A DNA stretch of 64,000 bases from Toxonevra muliebris (taxonomy: Eukaryota; Arthropoda; Insecta; Diptera; Pallopteridae), in contig OY829327.1 of assembly GCA_963691655.1 (NCBI GenBank), positions 55,812,079 through 55,876,078 on the forward strand. Direction: 5' to 3'. The notes below the pieces were generated by a model. The model had not been told where the DNA came from and ran no database searches. It saw only the letters and a program-made list of their open reading frames with translations. Below, piece after piece: positions 57,140-64,000 of this stretch (position 1 is its first letter; every line of letters starts with the position of its first letter). Made by a program: the position numbers and the translations under genes.

Positions 57140-59618
57140 AAAATTAAATTGGTTAACGAAGGGGAAAAAATAATTTTTAGGGTGATCAATATTAAGAAAA
57201 TGATATATTTGCGACAAAATAACCAAAGAAATGTAATTTTTAATAAAAGAAAAAATTAAATTAAATTTTTTAAATAATATTGAATCTTGAAAAATTTTCA
57301 TCTCGTGATGCCTTTAAAACGATGGCGCTCCTAGCAACTGCTTATACTGCTTCTGTCGAAAATCCGGCTCTGTACATAGATTGTATATTATTAGATCCCG
57401 ACTGGTATGTTTTTTTTTACCGCACCGATGCCGATGGTCGGCTAGCCAATGCCGAAGATAAAGAAAAATGAAATGATAAGGGGTTTTCATTTTATTCACT
57501 ATTTTTTTTTAATAATTTATTTAGGATCGCCTAATTTTTGCCCGATTCCAGACCGATGGGAATTCCATAGTTTTAAGCCGATTATGGCTGAAGCCGATGC
57601 CGATAAATCGATCAGACTCTATATATTATATTAATCGTTACAAATTTTTTTAGATAAACTTTCGTTTCCAATATCTCGGAATTCAGGGAAAATAGAGCAA
57701 AATACTCTGAAGTAAATCTTATTTTTAGCTCAATACTTTCAATTTTTTTTTGTTCAAATATAAATAAACGTATATTTGTTGATACTTAGTAAATAAAGTA
57801 AGAACTTTTACGAATTGTTTGCTATTTGAAATTTCATTAACACGTTATTGCCACATGCCAGGCAAATTCTTTTGAATGCTTGAGTTTGAGAAAAAGTAAA
57901 ATAATTTTCGATTTTATTTTTTATAGCAAACAATATCATCCTTCATTATCGACATCGACATACGTCATCGTCGTCGCCGTCCATCGTCAGTTTCAGTTCT
58001 TTTTAGAGCTCATTTCTTTAAAATGGCGTTTCAATTATTTCATTTCAATTTATTTTTAAAGCTTTTTTTTTTTTTGGTTTTTTGTTCGATTTGGCCTTGA
58101 CCATACACAAATATATGGATGTATGTATGTATGCACCTATACACTCAAGTGAATCTTAACACCATCGGTATTAACAACACTAATAACAGTAGCAGCAGCA
58201 ACAAAGCAAAAACAACAACAAGAGCAATGACAAAACAAGAGGTAAAAATGTTCAATGCTAAAATTATCTCTATCTATTATTTGTTGTTGTTATTGCTGTT
58301 AATATAATTTTTATTTCATTGTTGTGATTGTTTTTTATTGTTAATTTTGAATAATTTTTGTCGCTTAGAATAAATTTTTGTGGTTCCTGTTTTTAGTTTT
58401 TTTTTTTATTAATGGAACCTGTTATTTATTTAAATCAAAACCAGAATTTTTACTTTTATTCTTACTTGTGCTTTTCATTACTGAATAACTACAGAAAATT
58501 TTAATTAACATTTAAATATTTTAGTTTCGAAAAAAAAAAGAATAACTTGTTCCAAACACAAATATACAAATATATATTCGAGTTATTCATTGCTGTGGCT
58601 TATTGAAAGTTGTTGAAATTTGAATTGAAGAAGAGCAAGAACAACTAAGAAATACAAAAATCAGTTAATAAATTTTAGCCAAAAATAACGATGATCGTTA
58701 TGGTGAAGGCGATAATGATAATAATGATTGGTTTAACCCACAAACGAATGACTTACTCGTAGATCTGTATAAAATTCTTTCATTTATTATTAGTAAATTT
58801 CTTCTTTTTTTTCTACTACCATAAAATGCAGCGGCAAAGGTGAGTGAGCAGCTCTTGTAGAATATTATTATTATTTTTAAAATGTGACAACAAAAGAACA
58901 CATCAAGTAGAAATGGCAACTAGAAACTTATTGCCAACAGTAAATGAGAACAACAAAAAATTAAGTTATAAAGCATAAAAGTATATCAAAGTACACGAGG
59001 CGAATCTGCTGTTCTGCCGCCGTCCGCGCCGCTACATGTGCCAAGAATTCTACAAAGTGAAATGAAATGGAAAACATACAATTGTTGTAACCATCTGCAG
59101 CAGCAGCTGCTACTGCTAGCCTCCTAGAATAGATATTACAGACCCACCTACATGCACACATACATACAAAGCTCAATGTCCTTGATATGGCAAATTGCTC
59201 ATTTCGAAATAGTTTTTATTTTTCTTTCGGTTCAGCAAATTAAATTAATCATAATACATATCTTGTGAGCTCGGCGGCTACACATTGGCAAATAAAAATA
59301 AAAGTAAAAAAAAATCATCTCAAATTGAAAGATGATGTTGCTATTATTGTTGATGCAACATCTTAGTCGTTGTAGTTTCTCTTCTTTGGTTGTGTTATGA
59401 AACAACACTTTTCTTTTCTTAAAAAAAAACTATTTCTATTATTTTTGTTGTTCTTTTTTGTTTTTTTGATAAATTTTTACAAAAACTCATAAAATAATTT
59501 CATGCTTATTTACATAACATCGTTTTAATTTCAACATTATAAATCGTATGTACCGTCATGCACATGTATATTATATGTATGTGTGAGTTTTATATATGTA
59601 TGTACATATGTAAGCATG
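57140..59618. other. AT-rich sequence, simple repeats
   Basis: Contains CCGATGCCGAT words near 57425 and 57595, CAACAACAA repeats near 58170-58230, and T/A-rich tracts. No gene or defined element. Confidence 0.35.
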
Positions 59619-59752
59619 CACTAGTGGATCCTAGGGGGGAGGAGGGTTTGGGATTAAAAGGCACCTCCCTTTCTCATACATATTGAACATTGGTCATGAA
59701 TCAAAATAAAAAATTAAAGTCTCCGCTTAGGAGACCACTGGTTCCGCTAGTG
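59619..59752. mobile_element. Possible hAT-like MITE, CACTAGTGGATCC ends
   Basis: Left CACTAGTGGATCC (59619) and right GGTTCCGCTAGTG (to 59752) are inverted repeats with two mismatches. The flanking octamers do not match, so the target duplication is not confirmed. Confidence 0.4.
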
Positions 59753-60023
59753 TATGTATATTTTTATGATAGCTACATAGTTATGAGTTACATTCGTTGT
59801 TATCTTGCCAAAAATAATCAAGCGTTCATTCATTCACCCATCCATGTCTTTTTATATCTGCACTCTAAATTAAATAAAATTTACTAAATATTCATATGTA
59901 CAGTGAGGAGCTAAGAATTCTACAAAGTTTGGTCAAAATTTTTAAATTCTGAATATCTCGTGACATGAGTTAACATTATTCGATTTTAAAGCACATGCTG
60001 AAATGGTTCGATAGTAATCAAAC

Positions 60024-60247
60024 TTAACGCTTTGGAGGTCGCGCCACGGCAAATTAGCCGCAAATAGTTTAATTTGTGTTTTGCAAGTACTAATCATATT
60101 AGTCGACCGCTAATCATATTGTTAGCTTCTGCATTACATCGTTTTGCTGCTATTTGTGTTTGAACATTGGTATCTCGTTTTTGCGGCTAAATTGCTGCAG
60201 CACGCCCTCTCGTGTAATTTTTCAGAGCGCGCCTTCTGAAGGGTTAA
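60024..60247. mobile_element. piggyBac-like MITE, 216 bp, TTAA flanked
   Basis: TTAA (60024-60027) with CGCTTTGGAGGTCGCGCC inside it, and GGCGCGCTCTG-type inverse sequence ending GAAGGG before TTAA (60244-60247). Inner inverted words GGCAAATTAGCCGCAAA and TTTGCGGCTAAATTGC strengthen the symmetry. Noncoding. Confidence 0.6.
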
Positions 60248-61194
60248 ACCTTAGTTTCATATATTATTTGTCCTTACTCTATATGCTTATCTTAAATCCT
60301 AATTCCAGAAAAGAAATCCTTTTTATGAATTCTGCAATAAAACACTTTCGGTTGAAACCATTTTTCTCTTTTCGTAAATATTAAATATGTAAATTAATAA
60401 CTTTAAAACTTGAAATATTATTAGAGATTTAAAACTGGAATCTGATAGAAGCACTCATTAATTATTGAAAAAGTAATTCTAAGCCCGTATTCAGAGGGGG
60501 TTTTGGGGGTCCTGACACCCCTCAGAGGTATATAAACTTTCTTCTAATTTTTGATAAATAAAATATATGTGCTATAATCTATTGAACGGTTTTCTTTCTT
60601 AGAAGTCAAAAATATAAAAGATTCGGAATTTTATTTATACTATGCGACCAAATTCGAATTGTTGTCTTTGACAAGCCAGATTAGTAACTGTTTTTGATTT
60701 GAAATTTTCGTCCTAAAGTCTGTTTCCTAAAGTCTGTACTTTTACAAAAAATAATAAGATTTAAAAGATAAAAATCTATGAATAAATGTAAAAGTTACAT
60801 GCAATTGAGTAAAAATATCTAGTTTTAAAACATTATTGCGTTTTTCAAATTTTATTTGTAATCCAAAATTTTGTTTATAACTATTTAAATTTCATGGCAA
60901 TTTACTTAATTGTGCCAAAACCATTTATCTAATCGAATCAAAATGTATCAACGTAAGATGAGAAATTTTAATATCTTTAATTTTGTATACTGTTTGTTCA
61001 AATCAAGTTCCTAGTTTCCAAGATATTTGTAATTATGTGAACAAACCTTTTTTGCTCCGATAAAAAAATTCAACGGGCAATATCTCCAAAACCACACCAC
61101 AGAATTAAAAATAAAGTTGATTCGGGCTCAGCGGCCAATTTTACATAGGAATTGGATAGTGGTGTTCATTGGTAATTTTGGCTGTAAACTAGTG
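60248..61194. other. Sequence without recognised element
   Basis: AT-rich. A G-run patch at 60495-60530 (AGAGGGGGTTTTGGGGG) looks like a transposon end motif but no partner end was found. Confidence 0.35.
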
Positions 61195-61412
61195 TAATTA
61201 ATGAATCTGGAGGGTGAATTAAATGTTTTTGAAAACATTATTTTTTGACCAAATGCTGGCTGTTGAAACTTAAAGACGCAATTTTTGCCAGATAAATTGG
61301 AATGAAATTGTGAATTTTTAATAAATATAGTCTTCAGTTTATTTAATATGTGTGCCAATTTCAGATTTAAAGTTTCAAAAGCAATGAACTTTCATTTAAA
61401 TTATCGGATCAA
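61195..61412 (-). repeat. Unclassified dispersed repeat B, copy 2
   Basis: Inverted relative to 53233-53516, with the same anchor words. It abuts the AGGATGTAGTCTGG-family element that follows, so one probably inserted into the other. The minus-strand frame at 61128-61358 is within it and unsupported. Confidence 0.65.
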
Positions 61413-61424
61413 CTTTCTTTCTTT

Positions 61425-61913
61425 TGATCGGCCAAGGGATCTGAAAAATTTTTATAAAGGCGATTGGTCTGAAATTTTAATACGTTATTTTACACGCCGA
61501 TGGCTCTCGCAAGTAGTAAAAGTTTTTATTTTTAATAATTTTCCTATTTTTTATGCCGATTTTTAACAAAAAAAAAACGCGATTTTTGATTTTTTGTTTT
61601 TCAAATTCCGCCATTTTATTTTTTAATAAAAATGTAGATTTACTACTACCTGCCAGAATGATAAGTCCACAGAAAAATAATTTATTTAAATTTGTTTCAG
61701 ATGACTTCAAGTGGCGTAATCACCCGGGGCAACCCCACACCTTTTTTTTAAATCACGAAAAAAATATAATAAAATAAACTCCAAAAATTTTTTTGTACAG
61801 TTAAAGATGTCAATAATAACATATAAAATTGAAATACTTGAATTTTATTTTGTCATAATAAAAAATTACCGGAATAGCCTTGAAAATTAGACCAGAACAC
61901 CAGATTACATCCT
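61425..61913 (-). mobile_element. Inverted-repeat transposon, AGGATGTAGTCTGG family, copy 2 (uninterrupted)
   Basis: Read on the minus strand from 61913 it begins AAGGATGTAATCTGGTGTTC and follows 8311-9230 across CACCCGGGG, ATTCTGGCAGGTA and TTAAAATTTCAG. It lacks the 423-bp insertion found at 8409-8831. The far terminal repeat is missing. Confidence 0.7.
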
Positions 61914-62671
61914 TAATTTCTAAGTCGGATCCACAAAATATATCATTGTATTCACTTATGCATCCAGGGGGGATTTAGGATCTGTTTTATGAAAATTAAT
62001 TATGGGTGTTTTCTTCTCATAAAAAGCCCCTCCCCTCTCCGAAACAAATTCTTGGCTACGGCCTTATTAGGGTACGTATGTAACAGAATAATAAGAATGA
62101 CCGAGCATAGTAGATATGTTATTAAAAGAGAAGGACAACAAAATACGAGTCATATCGTCGGGTGACAACCAGAAGAACCACGAATGCTGTTGTCTCGCGA
62201 AAACACAAACTAAAATTTGAACTTTTTTAAAGTTGCTACATACATATATACAATAAGCGCTTTGTGAAAAGAAAAATTGCGATTACAAGTTCAAAAAATG
62301 GGAGTTAAGTAGAATCAGGGTTTCGTAAACTACGATTCGCCAATTTAATATTATTTGTCATATTTAACGCAAAAGTGGATAGCGAGGTTGCGACATTTCC
62401 ATGAACAGTCATGGCAACAGAATGATTTTGTCGATTATCACAAGTTTGTGGTAATAAATACCCCATAAAGATAAGATCGATTTGAATTTGATTTAAAATA
62501 TAATTAAATTTAAGTTCATTTTATTATGTTACAAAAATGAGTCTCTTTTCACTTCAGCTACTTTAAGCGTTCTGTGTAGAAAGTTATTGTTTACTACAGT
62601 AAGTGGCAACAAAAACGATTTATAGTTAGTGCAATTTAACTAATTAACAGTGTTGGAAAATGAAAATTATA
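61914..62671. other. Sequence left of the tandem array
   Basis: AT-rich with no recognised gene. The last ~25 bp before the array weakly resemble the end of a repeat unit, so the array edge is not sharp. Confidence 0.35.
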
Positions 62672-62742
62672 ATTGAAGTTATATATAAACAGGTTAATGA
62701 ACAAATGTAGTCATCACAACAACAATGTATATAGAGACGGGC

Positions 62743-62791
62743 AAATCAGACGGCCGTTTCGGAATCCGCCACAATTCCTCATCAGTGATCT
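62743..62791 (-). ncRNA. Type I hammerhead ribozyme, unit 1
   Basis: Minus strand: AGATCA (62791-62786), CTGATGAG (62785-62778), stem II GGAAT/ATTCC around loop TGTGGCGG, CGAAAC (62761-62756), GGCC, cleavage triplet GTC (62751-62749) and TGATTT (62748-62743) pairing with AGATCA. Predicted cut between 62749 and 62748. All conserved core bases are present. Stem III has two pairs and a GGCC loop. Because ACGGCCGT is self-complementary, a dimeric form with a longer stem III is also possible. Confidence 0.85.
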
Positions 62792-63230
62792 TAGTGGTAG
62801 TTCTTAATCTTTCAATATCCCATATAAGCTACTAATATTTGAAATCATAACCCAGAATTATGGATTTGATTCCAAATATCTTCACTGAATAGTGATATTG
62901 AAAGAAACTACCACTACCGTTCTATACACTTATGTTGTTGTTTTTTTCCCATCGTAGCTAGTCTGCATAACAGTTCGTTATTTGAAAGTCTAGTACATGG
63001 GAGAGTGTGTGTGTGTGAGAAAATGATTCTAGGTGTCATTTTTTCTGAACGGTCCCCATTCGATCAGTTCATGATAGTTTTTTTTTTAGGAGACTATGAA
63101 AATTAAATCTAGAGGTTAATTTTTCAAAGTCATGACTTAAGTTCATGTTAATTTCGTTATTTGAAGTTATATATAAACAGGTTAATGAACAAATGTAGTC
63201 ATCACAACAACAATGTATATAGAGACGGGC

Positions 63231-63279
63231 AAATCAGACGGCCGTTTCGGAATCCGCCACAATTCCTCATCAGTGATCT
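63231..63279 (-). ncRNA. Type I hammerhead ribozyme, unit 2
   Basis: Same sequence as in unit 1, 488 bp further on: CTGATGAG at 63273-63266, predicted cut between 63237 and 63236. Cleavage here and in unit 1 would release a 488-nt RNA. Confidence 0.85.
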
Positions 63280-63719
63280 TAGTGGTAGTTCTTAATCTTT
63301 CAATATCCCATATAAGCTACTAATATTTGAAATCATAACCCAGAATTATGGATTTGATTCCAAATATCTTCACTGAATAGTGATATTGAAAGAAACTACC
63401 ACTACCGTTCTATACACTTATGTTGTTGTTTTTTTCCCATCGTAGCTAGTCTGCATAACAGTTCGTTATTTGAAAGTCTAGTACATGGGAGAGTGTGTGT
63501 GTGTGAGAAAATGATTCTAGGTGTCATTTTTTCTGAACGGTCCCCATTCGATCAGTTCATGATAGTTTTTTTTTTTAGGAGACTATGAAAATTAAATCTA
63601 GAGGTTAATTTTTCAAAGTCATGACTTAAGTTCATGTTAATTTCGTTATTTGAAGTTATATATAAACAGGTTAATGAACAAATGTAGTCATCACAACAAC
63701 AATGTATATAGAGACGGGC

Positions 63720-63768
63720 AAATCAGACGGCCGTTTCGGAATCCGCCACAATTCCTCATCAGTGATCT
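63720..63768 (-). ncRNA. Type I hammerhead ribozyme, unit 3
   Basis: Same core again, 489 bp beyond unit 2 (CTGATGAG at 63762-63755). The surrounding unit continues past the window end. Confidence 0.85.
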
Positions 63769-64000
63769 TAGTGGTAGTTCTTAATCTTTCAATATCCCAT
63801 ATAAGCTACTAATATTTGAAATCATAACCCAGAATTATGGATTTGATTCCAAATATCTTCACTGAATAGTGATATTGAAAGAAACTACCACTACCGTTCT
63901 ATACACTTATGTTGTTGTTTTTTTCCCATCGTAGCTAGTCTGCATAACAGTTCGTTATTTGAAAGTCTAGTACATGGGAGAGTGTGTGTGTGTGAGAAAA

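Larger units (their letters stand above)
62672..64000 (-). repeat. Tandem array of ~488-bp retrozyme-like units (2.7 units, runs past the window)
   Basis: The word GAAGTTATATATAAACAGG recurs at 62675, 63163 and 63652, so the period is 488 then 489 bp, the extra base lying in a T run. The units are almost identical, indicating recent amplification or homogenisation. No long open frame. Each unit carries one hammerhead ribozyme on the minus strand, so minus-strand transcripts could self-cleave into ~488-nt monomers. This layout is known for metazoan retrozymes and some satellites. Confidence 0.9.

Noticed and set aside
62672..64000. CRISPR-like or coding explanation for the 488-bp repeats
   Set aside because: No spacers, no long frame, a eukaryotic context, and the hammerhead core explains the conserved part.

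Overview
This 64 kb window is AT-rich DNA from a higher fly (Diptera: Brachycera). The evidence is a split gene with close protein similarity to Drosophila pasilla (ps, the Nova orthologue), fly-style glutamine-repeat coding sequence, dense TATG/TACA microsatellites, and relics of mariner, Tc1, hAT, pogo-like and piggyBac-like elements. A tephritid or a related schizophoran fly would fit. I cannot name the species.

One host gene is recognisable, and it runs on the minus strand across most of the window. ps was assembled by eye from splice sites and reading-frame phase. There is a first coding exon at 50723-50840 (nuclear localisation signal), an alternative glutamine-rich first exon at 18495-19401, a 69-nt cassette exon at 9981-10049, KH1 across 6203-6343 and 5494-6134, KH2 in 5494-6134, a linker plus the start of KH3 at 4882-5419, and the rest of KH3 with the stop codon at 1027-1247. 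All junctions keep frame. The predicted proteins are 552 or 575 aa from the distal start and 815 or 838 aa from the glutamine-rich start. Reading through the last donor gives a form that stops inside KH3. Two features suggest self-regulation: a cluster of TCAT motifs (the Nova/Pasilla YCAY target) around the cassette exon, and the placing of the last intron inside the KH3 GXXG loop.

The introns (about 3.6 kb, 3.6 kb, 8.4 kb and 31 kb) and the 13 kb upstream are mostly simple sequence and old mobile elements. These include two mariner-type relics, a Tc1 relic, a pogo-type relic beside a BED-finger/hAT-like frame, an RNase H fragment of a non-LTR retrotransposon, several tRNA-derived SINE pieces, several inverted-repeat (MITE/foldback) elements, some of them nested, and several unclassified dispersed repeats.

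The most striking element is at the right edge: a tandem array with a period of about 488 bp (62672 to beyond the window end). Every unit carries, on the minus strand, a sequence with all the core parts of a type I hammerhead self-cleaving ribozyme. A diverged copy in the opposite orientation lies in the ps intron at 36663-37209 and keeps the same ribozyme core. This is the arrangement known for metazoan retrozymes and for hammerhead-bearing satellites and Penelope-like elements, and it is my main candidate for an undescribed system here.

All calls are from reading the sequence. No folding, database or expression data were available, so small noncoding exons, promoters and exact element boundaries are uncertain.
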